Shown here: positions 54,770 to 64,000 of the stretch, in pieces
Layout of the letters: the number at the start of each line of letters is the position of its first letter
Position numbering within the stretch: position 1 is the first letter of the stretch
Assembly: GCF_022581195.2 (NCBI RefSeq)
Contig: NC_061462.1
Coordinates: forward strand, 3,348,001 to 3,412,000
Length of the DNA: 64,000 bases
Source of the DNA: Helicoverpa zea
Lineage: Eukaryota; Arthropoda; Insecta; Lepidoptera; Noctuidae
Reading direction: 5' to 3'
The notes under the pieces: generated by a model
Database searches by the model: none
Seen by the model: the letters and a program-made list of their open reading frames with translations, nothing else
Told to the model about the DNA's origin: nothing
Made by a program: the position numbers and the translations under genes

Positions 54770-54955
54770 TTGGATATCCAACCTCCTGTTTTACGACCGG
54801 CTCCTCCGACCGGCTCCTGTTTTACGAGTGCAGACGGTGCAGCAGCAGCCCTCTGCCGCACCTGCGGGCGCTTCCGCGGGATACATATAGAGCCTCAAGC
54901 TCTAAGACCTACCCAGGTTTGGTTGTGTAATGAGTGTCATGGCAGGGTAGTGTAA
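54770..54955 (+). CDS. Possible zinc-binding exon (two CxxC pairs)
   Basis: The frame encodes 61 residues ending ALCRTCGRFRG then TQVWLCNECHGRVV and a stop. The pairs CRTC and CNEC are 20 residues apart, a treble-clef/GATA-like spacing (CX2CX20CX2C). A possible splice acceptor (pyrimidine-rich, ending GTGCAG at about 54834) precedes the Cys region, so it could be a last exon of a host or transposon gene; the segment is more GC-rich than its surroundings. No upstream exon was identified. It may equally be chance or part of a repeat. I do not recognise the gene. Confidence 0.3.
   Translation: MDIQPPVLRPAPPTGSCFTSADGAAAALCRTCGRFRGIHIEPQALRPTQVWLCNECHGRVV
54783..54829 (+). repeat. Local double direct repeat
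   Basis: CCTGTTTTACGA occurs twice (about 54783 and 54814), flanking a tandem CGACCGGCTCCT pair. Probably a slippage or repair product. Confidence 0.6.
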
Positions 54956-55343
54956 TTTTTGTGAATTTATACTTTTTATTTTGCGTATTGTACCTATTGT
55001 GTGGCCTTAAAATGTTTGTATGTATACTTAGATGTAAGGATTAAGATTGTGAGTGTAGTTAAGAATACTACTGTGGTTCCTATATTTTGTCGTAATTTTA
55101 AATATATAATATTAGAATTTTTGTAAACATTTTTTAGGGGGAGGAATAGTGTAGTGTGGTGTTATCATACTTGATTATACGTCTTTTTACATTCTTAGTC
55201 CACACTTTTATTTATTGTCCGCGTACCCCGAGCTAGAAAATATGTAAAGAGTATTTAATTCATCCTAGATATTTCACCTCATTTATTTCTTAGATACTGT
55301 CAAAGTCAATTTGAAAAGACGTATGAGAAAATAATGAAAAACT
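54956..55343. other. Non-coding stretch
   Basis: AT-rich sequence downstream of the CxxC frame. It could be its 3' UTR, but no clear AATAAA signal was found. Confidence 0.3.
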
Positions 55344-55388
55344 GTAAAATTTTATTTTATAAAATTTTATTTTATAAAATTTTACAGT
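55344..55388 (+). repeat. 15-bp tandem repeat, AAAATTTTATTTTAT type
   Basis: About three copies of AAAATTTTATTTTAT between GTA and TACAG. It is self-complementary in parts and low complexity. Confidence 0.8.
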
Positions 55389-55463
55389 TTGAATGTTGAT
55401 AAGCTTTGAATGTTGTAAATAAAATAAAAATTTTTGAAACGCAAAGGATGATGGGTAAAATTG

Positions 55464-56470
55464 GCCGGTATATCCAATAAAAACCATTCGCATATCAAAT
55501 GATAGCTTATACCCTAAGCTTCATTTTTTATTATGGGCAAAACATTGTAAACCACCGGAGAACGAAGATTCAACACCTGATAGCATAGGACAGCCCATGG
55601 ACTTGAACCACTTCATTGAGTATGGGAGGGATGTTTAAGTGCATTATTATTGACAATAATTATCAGAATGAGTCACAGAAGGTGTCTGTACCCATATTTT
55701 CCAATTTTATTGAAAAAAAAAAGATTATTTAGCAGGTAGTATTTACAACGTATAGTGTACGTAATTCGCCGTTCTGGTGAGTCTAACCGGCAAAACCAAT
55801 GAAAACCGTTTATATATCAAATGATAGCTTATACCCTAAGCTTCATTTTTTATTATGGGCAAAACATTGTAAGCCACCGGAGAACGAAGATATGACACTT
55901 GATAGCATAGGATAGCATATGGGCTTGAAACACTACATATTTTGTATGGAACGGATGTTTAAGTGCATTATTATTGTCAATAATTGTCAGTACGAGTCAC
56001 AGAAGGTGTCTGTGCTCATATTTTCCAATTTTATTGAAAAAAAAATAAAAAATTTGCAGGTAGTATTTACAACGTATGGTGTACGTATTTCGCCGTTCTG
56101 GTGAATCTAACCGGCATAACCAATGAAAACGGTTTGTATATCAAATGATAGCTTATATCCTAAGCTTCATTTTTTATTATGGGCAAAATTGTAAACCACC
56201 GGAGAACGAAGATATCAGACGTGATAGCGTAGGACAGCTATGGATTTTAACCACTACATTTGGTTTGGGAGCAGTGCATTATATTATTGTCAATATCAGT
56301 CAGGAAGTAAACAGAAGGTGCATGTGTCCATTAAAAAAAAATAACAGTATTCACAAAGTAAGGTGTACGTATTCCGATGTTCCTTCAATTCATTAACTTC
56401 AATTTTTGTTATGGTTGGAACATTTTTAACCACAGGGGTAAAAAGATATCAGTCCTGTTACCTGCTGCCT
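55464..56470 (+). repeat. Tandem array of ~320-bp units (three plus a decayed fourth)
   Basis: ATATCAAATGATAGCTTATA recurs at 55492, 55813 and 56138 (periods 321 and 325). Each unit continues with TAAGCTTCATTTTTTATTATG, ACCACCGGAGAACGAAGAT, an ATTATTATTG(A/T)CAATAATT quasi-palindrome, CACAGAAGGTG and TCGCCGTTCTGGTGA. A fourth, deleted copy is recognisable near 56370-56460. No frame is conserved between units. It could be a short satellite array or the tandem interior of a larger transposon. Units diverge progressively to the right. Confidence 0.8.
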
Positions 56471-56839
56471 ACGACTGCCTATGGAATTAAACCACTTTGG
56501 CACGTATGTTATATAAAGAAACCCTATCTTCTTATTAAAAATAACGTAAGTAGCTTTTCCACCACTGAAAGATTTTTCAAATCAGCTCAGTTAAGCAATT
56601 GCACAGACATCATCTAATGGCCAGGATAATACATCTTGCTTTGAAATACAATCCTGTGGAATTGGAGGTGTGCTGGCATCAATTTATCATCACCAATGAC
56701 TGTCCACTGTCCTGGCTAACAAGCCTGATGTGCCATATGATGAGAGCTCTGTGAAAGCTGACAAACAACTTAAATAACTTTATTCTACTGAGTGAACCCC
56801 TCATGTATCCTTGCGGTCCTGACCACCCGTTTGGTTATC
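56471..56839. other. Non-coding stretch
   Basis: No supported gene. A frame ending at 56617 has STTERFFKSAQLSN, faintly like the end of hAT transposases, but too little to call. Confidence 0.3.
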
Positions 56840-57062
56840 TACTATTTGTGTATCACTAAATAGTATAAAACAAAGTCGCTTTTTCAGTCATTTTATCCCT
56901 ATGTCCCTTTGAAAGCTTAACTCTTCCAAACTACGCAACGGATTTTGATACGGTTTTTTAATATCTGGGGGCACAACAGTGCCCCAGTCAAGTCTGAGCC
57001 AAGCGGGCACAGCCGTACCATCCTTTTCTCGAAGCGTTTCGCGGCTATTTCGCCCCATTTGT
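56840..57062 (-). repeat. Dispersed repeat 3' portion (minus orientation)
   Basis: Read on the minus strand it contains GAAATAGCCGCGAAACGCTT, GGTACGGCTGTGCCCGC, then AAATCCGTTGCGTAGTTTGG and AAGCGACTTTGTTTTATACT near the end. I recall these as parts of one common lepidopteran non-LTR/SINE-like repeat. The first ~85 bp is repeated in inverted orientation at 58828-58915. A 63-codon frame through it is not a gene. Confidence 0.5.
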
Positions 57063-57090
57063 ATCATCCATGTGGACAAAGCTAGGAGTT

Positions 57091-57106
57091 TAGGTTAGGT
57101 TAGGTA
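57091..57106 (+). repeat. Three TTAGG units (interstitial telomere-like)
   Basis: TTTAGGTTAGGTTAGG matches the insect telomere repeat TTAGG three times over. Too short to imply a former chromosome end. Confidence 0.5.
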
Positions 57107-58559
57107 TAATATATTATTATATTCAAAGATAGAGTGACTGAAGAGGAAGGTTTGTATGTGTAATAACATCAGTTAAATAGTGAGGAAATACCGTTTTCCC
57201 GCGCGAAGCTGGGGTGGGTCGCTACTTTTCTAATAATTCGACAACCCAGGGCCGACTATCCTGGTGCCGCAGAACGAGGAAATGCTATCTCCAATAATGG
57301 AAATAGTATACGGTGGTAGAAGTAAAAGTTTTAATGTTTTGTTTTGCTATTAAAACAATTATGCCTAGTTAAGACCGATTTTTATTGATAGTGTACCCTA
57401 GGCTTATTTCAATAAGTGATAAGTTGACGAAAATACATCATACAATGAATTTTTCTACTATAGATTTTATTTTAACTAAAAAAAATAGGTGCAAAAGGTA
57501 TAACTCTTTTCTGCCCGACTGTACTTATTTCCGATCGATTCTTGACATGAACTGTTTTATTTCAGTAACTGTAGGGTATAAGCAATAATATAATATACAT
57601 TAGAACTTTATTGGTTATCAGGCCAGGGTTCATACAAAATTGCCCATCATCCTTTACCTGACTCCTTAAAGATTTTCTCCGTGAAGAACTAGACATTTTC
57701 GTAAACGATTGTACCTGACTGCCGCGTCACTGTCACACGAATGAAAGTTGTATATTACAAGCTTACGCGCACATAAGGCCGCGCGCACAACTGTGTTGAA
57801 CTATCTATAGGAGTATCGAATGTTTTGAGCTGTCAGTTTTCAAGGGAGAATGTCAGTTGTTTGTAATGACTGACTTTTATATGGTGTTATAATTTTTGCA
57901 CATTTTTATTCTATTTACTTTGTTTGAAAAATCCATTTTTTTTTATTTTGACGTATTTTTATTTTTTCTTTGTTTTAATCGACATATATTAACCAGTACA
58001 TTAAGGCATTTCATTTAATGTGATTGTGAACGACACACCCGATAAAACAAATTAAATTAACTTACATGCAACTAACTAAATATATGTATAACAAACTAAA
58101 TACGTACACCTAAAGTAGCATGTAAACAACATTTTTCAAAAATAAACTATAAAATTTCGAAATTGTTGAATTTTTGAATCGATTTATTTCAGAGGTAGAT
58201 GGCGCTATCACATAAAATTATTTGATTTTTTTTTAAAGTACTACTTATACTAAGCTATGTAACGAAACCATAGCGCGATTTAGACCAGCACAACGCCATC
58301 TATCGAGCGAGCATGCAGTATTTATCGCACTGCATTAATATGAAATATTTTATCATTATTCATTTCATTTTAACCTAGCTTTTTTATTCATATGTATGTA
58401 TATTTAATACATGATAACAATATACCACACTACGTAACAATAAAACAAATACATTTTTTACATAAATAATTAACAAAGTTATCAATGCAGTCAAAATTCA
58501 GACACAATGTTCTTGAAAAACCGCAAATATAAATTTGTTTCCTATTTTTTATTAAGTTT
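57107..58559. other. Mostly non-coding, with short repeat-end motifs
   Basis: At 57190-57225 the sequence CCGCGCGAAGCTGGGGTGGG followed by TCGCTAC resembles a common lepidopteran repeat terminus, related in complement to the start of the repeat at 11684. At 58193-58315 AGATGGCGCTATC and AACGCCATCTATCGAGCG form a loose inverted pair. No gene was seen. Confidence 0.35.
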
Positions 58560-58925
58560 TAAGGTTTTTATAATTTTCCCTTTATATGTAGCTAATAACC
58601 TATCTTGGTGCCAAATTTGAAGGTTCTAAGTTTGCTAGAAGTACCTTAGACTTTTGATGATCGGTCAGTGAGTCAGTGACAAAATGGTGTAACTTTGATC
58701 GCTCATAACTCGTAAACTATTTATTCAAATGTCTTGTAATTTTGAGACTGAGCTTGTTCTAATACTTACTCTTGGTCATCAAAAACCTAAACTTCTAGCT
58801 TTGTTCACATGGAAGATACAGGGGGCTGAAATAGCCGCGAAACGCTTCGAGAAAAGATGGTACGGCCGTGCCCGCTTTGCTCTAGTCTTGGCTGGGGCGC
58901 TGCCGTGCCCTCAGATAGGTACCAA
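58560..58925 (+). repeat. Dispersed repeat 5'/middle portion (plus orientation)
   Basis: It contains CTATCTTGGTGCCAAATTTG, GTACCTTAGACTTTTGATGA, GTGAGTCAGTGAC, CATAACTCGTAAACTAT, GGAAGATACAGGGGG and GAAATAGCCGCGAAACGCTT. I recall these in this order in one widespread lepidopteran repeat, whose continuation is the minus-strand piece at 56840-57062. No protein is preserved; the 70-codon frame at 58729-58941 is a by-product. Confidence 0.45.
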
Positions 58926-60984
58926 TAATGAGAAACATTAATCTGATTTATTTTTTATCAAGGAAACTATATCTAGGATTGTGGATTCATGCTACCAGCA
59001 ATATTAAGTTCTTTATTTTTATTCGCGAATGCACCTATATAAAATAGTAAAATTGGACATTCCATAATTACAAAACCAAAGTTAACATCATGCTATACCG
59101 TGTATACAAAACAGTTAATTAAGGAGAGGTTAAATTAACTCAGTAATACGCCGCTATAGGTAGTTAACATTAAAAATGAACACAACAATTTATGAATGAA
59201 TACAGAATACGTACGTACGTAATGAATGAAATGGAACACGATTTCAAAGGGAATGTAAATCTGTGTCTGTATTACTGGGAAAATTAAGCTTCACTTATGG
59301 TGTACACACACACAGTTACTGGCCGGACGGAACCGCGAGTGGTGCCGGCGGCGACTCGGGCCGCTTTATTTGTCATTTCGCACTTTGAAAGCAGTTTATA
59401 AGCCCTGCGGGTTATCTAGCAGCAACAGAAAATATTGAACCGTAAAACCTTCAATAATTACAACTAATCTTGTAGTGCAATAGAATAAAATGTAAAGTTA
59501 ACGTTAAACCACCGGCTATAAGCTGTCGTTATTACCGTCGGCGAGCTCCGAACCAGTATGTAAAGACCATTAGACGTATAGAAGTGCTACGACTCGTAGT
59601 CTATAACAATGCTACGCGGCTACGATGCTACGAAAAACAAGTGTGCTTCCTTTTTGGCTCGGCTTATTGTTCCACTCTACTGTTTACACACAGTGGAATT
59701 TTAAAAGAACGAAAGAGATTTTAAAATAATGCAGGATATGTTGTTTAAAAAAGAACTACGCATTTTGTACTCGCAAATAAAGACATCTGAAAAGTTAATG
59801 AACATACATACACACAATTTTAAATAAACTGTACCTATGTTTGTAGAGGTAAAACAGATACAGCATAACTCACGTTTAGGTTTTAAAATCAGAACAAAAG
59901 ATTCAACTTTCATCCAGGTAATAAAATATGAAATTACCGGGAGCCGTAAACCAACAATAATTTTCTCGTTGAATATTAAGGTGCAGCGAGAGCTCTAATA
60001 GGTTTGCTTGCTGTCAATACCAGAACAAGCTAACTAGTCGTAAAACATTTTTCTTTTATTTGTTAAAACATAGACTAGTTTTGTCTTGGTAATAACGTTA
60101 TAGAGAACGAATAAAATGTTAGATATGAAGTTTATTGAATAAAATTACTTTCTTTTGTTTATCGACTGCGTTTGCTTGCAGTTAGCTACCACAAAGAACC
60201 AGATCATACCAGAAGCGATTCTTTAGTGTAGTTTGAGAATAAAACATTAAATATCCATCTAGGATCATCATAAGTAAACAAATGTAAAGAAAGGATCACT
60301 AAAACATCAGTGGATTATTGTAAAAAATAACCCCAGATTTAAAACTTCTCAATTTTCTAAATACCTTGCAGTTGAGTCAATTTCACTATACAATGGGTAC
60401 ACTCTTTACTGCATTTTTAGTAACAATAATTTAGATAATCATACCCAAATTACTTAGCCATTAAAAATATTAATTTATCAAAGTAAATCTGAAGGCGAGG
60501 TGCTTAGAACAAACCATCAACGTCAACGTTCGTCTGACGGGTCGACGAAGACGAAATTGGATTACTCGTGTGACATACTTTGCCAAGTGTGCGCCTAACC
60601 TTAGCACGGGTTCAGAGCGGCACGTGTTACCTGTAACAAAGAAATAATTAAGGTTAGTTTCGAAGTTCATTTTACGAAAAGGAGACTACAAAGAAACCTG
60701 TAGTATTATAGGTACCTATATTATTTATAATCTTGTACATAATCTGTTATATATATTTTTGTTATAAAGTTAATAAGTAAAACTTAAAAAACGAAAAATA
60801 TTAAAAAGCTTCTGTTTTGACAAGAGAAAGAGCACTAAAGAGAACTAGACTGTACTTTTTAGTTCATCATACTACTGTTTTGTCATTCATTCATCATTGA
60901 TGTTTTGTCATTTTTTTAAATCTGCATTTCAATTGTTGTTGAGTTTTTTTTTTTATCTCCTGCCACTAAAACAGACATAGAAGT
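58926..60984. other. Non-coding stretch, no gene seen
   Basis: AT-rich apart from a GC-rich patch at 59318-59372 (GGCCGGACGGAACCGCGAGT and following), which could be promoter-like but has no identifiable core elements or downstream frame. Confidence 0.35.
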
Positions 60985-60994
60985 AGCACATATA
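60985..60994. repeat. Target duplication (3' side) of the R1-type fragment
   Basis: AGCACATATA, repeated exactly at 61657-61666. Four bases (GGAC) separate it from the poly-T tail. Confidence 0.7.
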
Positions 60995-61656
60995 GGACTT
61001 TTTTTTTTTAATGACATCTCAAAAATCATCAAATGACCCCTCCCGCTGTGGGCTAGCAGCGGTGAGGGAGTGTCAGACTCTTACTGACTTAAAACCGTCG
61101 TGTTCCGTCATAGGCCTTTTATATACCAGGGCCGCGGTATCTCTTTCGAACAACCCGCAGCCCCGGCAGGCCTTGGCCCTGCTGGGACCCGCTGGGGTTG
61201 CTGACATCTCTTTGCGGAGCGCGTGGAACAACGCGCGCCGTCGACACGGGTCTGTCGTCTAAGCAGCAGAGGGACGATGAGCCACCCGAACTCACCGCCC
61301 ACAGACCTACGCCTACGGTGGCCGGGAGTCATCTCGCGACACCCGGCACCCATGGTGTCTACCTGGTCCAGCGCGGCGGCCGGGATGAGAGGTGCGAAAT
61401 CTGGCGTTCCGCCTCCTCCTTCTCGAGCATGACCGCTTCGCAGAAGGAGGCGACGGCATCCCATTCCCTCTCGCCCCGGACCATGGCCTGAACCAGGGCC
61501 GGACGCGAGAGGTCGCCGCCGCCCAAAGCCTCGACGAGGACCCGGCGTTGCCCTTTCCACGCAGGGTACTCCTGAACTGTGTGGTCCACCGTGTCCTCGG
61601 GGCTGTCCGCACAGTGGTGACACCCGGGCACCTCCTCACGACCGATTCGATGCAGG
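60995..61656 (-). mobile_element. 5'-truncated R1-clade-like non-LTR retrotransposon
   Basis: A GC-rich island in AT-rich DNA. Poly-T (60999-61009) is the 3' tail, then a ~350-nt 3' UTR and the last ~100 codons of ORF2. A 10-bp target duplication brackets it. The 3' UTR also occurs, shortened, at 12922-13033, so at least two insertions of this family are in the window. The high GC of the element against its surroundings reflects the family, not the site. Confidence 0.8.
61359..61656 (-). pseudogene. C-terminal end of an R1-type ORF2 protein
   Basis: About 99 codons read LHRIGREEVPGCHHC, DSPEDTVDHTVQEYPAWKGQ, LVEALGGGDLSRPALVQAMV and FCEAVMLEKEEAERQ. The pattern CHHC.DS.ED..DH...EC..W is the zinc-finger tail of R1-clade ORF2 proteins. 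Here the last metal ligand is Tyr (QEYPAW), so the finger (CX2CX9HX4C) has lost a cysteine. Endonuclease and reverse transcriptase are absent because of 5' truncation. The overlapping frames on both strands are shadows of its GC-rich sequence. Confidence 0.7.
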
Positions 61657-61666
61657 AGCACATATA
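61657..61666. repeat. Target duplication (5' side) of the R1-type fragment
   Basis: AGCACATATA, identical to 60985-60994; fixes the truncation point at 61656. Confidence 0.7.
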
Positions 61667-64000
61667 CCTAGGCCTCATCCTAAATTCACACATACCAAAA
61701 ATTTCACCGTAACCATTTCATAAAGACGAGAATCAAACCACAAACGACAGCTAGTTTTCCATATTTCAAACAACTGGGTGTGATGTTATAATCCAATATC
61801 TAGAGCATTCTGATGTCTGACAGTCGGATCAGGGCGTTGGAAACATCGTTGCGCACTCTGCGGCCCGCATTTGTTCTCACGATGGTGTTATTTAGCTATT
61901 TATGAAAGGATTTTCGGGGAAAACCGGTCTTCATTTATTTGGGAGTCTTTGAAGATAAATAATAAACTTCTAACTTTCTAAGCTGAGTTTATTGCGGTAA
62001 TTTCTAAGACGAAACATTTTTTGTTAGAGAATACAATGAATTGGCGCGATAAAAAGTGAAAATAAAATATAGTTAAGTAGTGATAAAGGAGTTTATCTTG
62101 TACATATAGCTTTGCATTAAAACAAGTGATCACATTAGTTGAATCAGAGTAGAGGCATTAATAACTTAGTGCTTTCATCGTACCAAAATTACACTTGTGT
62201 CTTACAACTAGGCGATGACTGCCTTATAAGATGTAACTTTGTATTCTGCCTGTACTTAGTTAAGCCTGAACAAACACATATCTAGGTCAGTGTTAAACGT
62301 GTGTCTACATGCCTAAACCAAATTGAACAAACAAATGACTTGTCGCCTCAGTCTTCGTTACTCGTCTTTCATATAGCATACTATACATGTATCTACATAC
62401 GAAGAGGTATCTATGAGCAGGATACATAAGTATTGACGTAGGTATACATTTTTATACATAAAGCTATGTAGTGACCCACGGTACAAAGTGTAATGTAAAA
62501 TGTTACGCGGCGAGTGTTCATTTCATTGAATTCCATTGAGTAATAGCGCTAACTTCAAATACGAAGATGTAAATGTAATATAAAGTCTCAAATATTGTTA
62601 AGTAAACTCTCAAATATTTTACATAACTACAAATTGAAATCTTTAGATACCAAAACTATTACGAGCAAGATATAAATTCTCGTTCATATTCTAGCCCCAC
62701 ATAATAGCCATTAACTAAAAAAACTTAAGCTCCCGACTTTATTTATGTTCCATCAAAGCATGACAAGACATTTTCAATCTTAGCGCCATAGATTTTAATT
62801 GCTGAACGCTATAAAGCGTACATTCAAGAACACTCCGAGAGCCAATTTATTATTCTATTAACAGAAGTGTCAGATACACACTCGAGTTAATTCTGTTAAA
62901 ACAATGTAAGTTATCTTCGTGCCATTTCGTTTAAAACGCAAGTTCAAGAATAAATCTAAAACACGGATTGCTTTTCTTGATAGAAGTTGTAAAAGTGAAC
63001 TAGAGGAAATGTGATAACTTTGCATGTAGTCTGCTTTACTTTGTTATTATAACAAATGTAACGGCTGCGAAGTGTTTTAAGTTACTTTAAAAGTGTCACT
63101 TTTTGTGTTGTGTTATTGTTTTATGTCTTCGCTGTAGTGAAATGTTATTACAGTACTCAAGTAAGGTACTGGATGTTTTATTTAAACACTGATGACGGTG
63201 ATTGGGTAATGGCTCACAGGTAGTCATAATTAATAGAACATGTCTTGAGCTTCATCCTACCTGAGCACTGTGGGCGTTCATATGAACATTCTCCATAGTC
63301 TATTCATATTAAGATTTATCAGTAGGGTTATACATGAAAATAACAACGATTTAACGTTAATAAAACAAGATTTTATCTACAAGCATCAAGCCATAGCCAT
63401 ATTTCAAACAGCCTTTAACACCAAAACGCTTTATCAATCATCATCATAATAAAAAGAAATATTGTGGTGCCCCATTTACGACTGTGGGCGACGTAAAGTG
63501 CACTGAATGATAAGCTAAACATAAGTCTGCCATAAAAGTGGGCCATTTAATGTGATTGTTGACTACCAAGTGGCAATCGCTTGCAGGAAATAGACTTTCG
63601 ACGTTCGAGCGACCAAAGGGTACAAAAATGTAGACGAGACAATTGCTTCGACTAGTCGTACATATCGTATTGTTAGAAGCTGAAGTGTGATTTATTTGAA
63701 TCTAGCTTGTTTACTTGTGTGTTAGATTCGTAAGTTAAGACGACTTGGAGAACCATTATGAATGTGACATGCTGATCAGATGATCAATATATCGAGAACT
63801 AAAGGTCATAGATACTTAATGTAATCAGTCTTTATGATGCTCGTCGCAACTAAGAGCATAATAAAATTCCTCATCAAGCTAAAGTTTACCTCGCAACACA
63901 AACAAGGAATACCTACTAAAGAAAAAAAAATATAAAAGCATCAATACTGTCAGAAACGAAATGTTTTACATTTTCATTTGCGAGAGAATAGTGTGAAAGC
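61667..64000. other. Non-coding stretch, no gene seen
   Basis: AT-rich sequence to the window end with no frame above about 60 codons and no recognised repeat. Confidence 0.4.

Noticed and set aside
56363..56617. Frame ending STTERFFKSAQLSN, faintly hAT-like
   Set aside because: Too short, starts inside the decayed tandem array and lacks other hAT motifs.
57091..57106. TTAGG x3 as evidence of a telomere fusion
   Set aside because: Three units are easily found by chance or within repeats; no longer array or inverted partner.
61108..61712. Several long overlapping frames on both strands in the GC-rich 61-kb block
   Set aside because: GC-rich DNA has few stops; only the 61359-61656 minus frame matches a known protein end.
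1..64000. tRNA genes, rRNA, CRISPR arrays, bacterial operons
   Set aside because: No cloverleaf with A/B box pair, no regularly spaced short repeats with unique spacers and no ribosome-binding-site-led gene clusters were seen; the content is that of an insect nuclear genome.

Overview
The window looks like a gene-poor, AT-rich piece of an insect nuclear genome, most likely a moth or butterfly. The reasoning is indirect. No host gene could be recognised with confidence. The transposon content fits Lepidoptera: R4/Dong-type elements set in (TAA)n, short RTE-type 3' ends with (TGA)n tails, an R1-type fragment, PIF/Harbinger and fold-back elements, and short motifs I recall from lepidopteran repeats. 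No rRNA, tRNA, CRISPR array or bacterial-type operon was seen.

Layout: 1-290 carries a possible decayed LTR followed by a tRNA-Lys-type primer binding site. 2047-4225 is a non-coding fold-back element with long inverted arms built of ~138-bp repeats, each holding a perfect TGACGTCA, around a degenerate ~150-bp tandem array. 4924-10420 is a structurally complete I-group non-LTR retrotransposon on the minus strand, flanked by a 16-bp target duplication, with intact ORF1 (zinc knuckles) and ORF2 (endonuclease, reverse transcriptase, RNase H). 11.6-19.8 kb holds small repeats, a triply nested palindrome (14143-14990) and a Harbinger element (18959-19784) that keeps only the N-terminal piece of its transposase. 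20.6-22.5 kb has a non-LTR 3' tail and a 5'-truncated CR1-group reverse transcriptase.

The most interesting block is 24.2-30.8 kb. Two diverged single-ORF retrotransposons of the R4/Dong type (reverse transcriptase, then zinc finger, then restriction-like endonuclease) lie head to tail on the minus strand, separated and bounded by TTA/TAA repeats. Both frames are open over about 990 codons. Both 5' ends fall at the same aligned codon beside (TAA)n without a conserved ATG, and both 3' UTRs carry a hairpin with the same core but differently sequenced, still-paired stems. The low-coordinate TTA run is the 3' tail of an older non-LTR fragment, so one element's tail seems to have served as target for the others.

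From 31 to 54 kb the sequence is mostly featureless, broken by a MITE with perfect 63-bp inverted repeats, two tiny RTE 3' insertions with target duplications, and a possible RFX/CCAAT cluster. 54-59 kb holds a MITE next to a 24-bp perfect hairpin and a transposase fragment, a plus-strand ORF with two CxxC pairs, a ~320-bp tandem array and an inverted pair of fragments of one dispersed repeat. At 61 kb is a short R1-type 3' end with a 10-bp duplication. All element functions are inferred from motifs read by eye; nothing was searched against a database.
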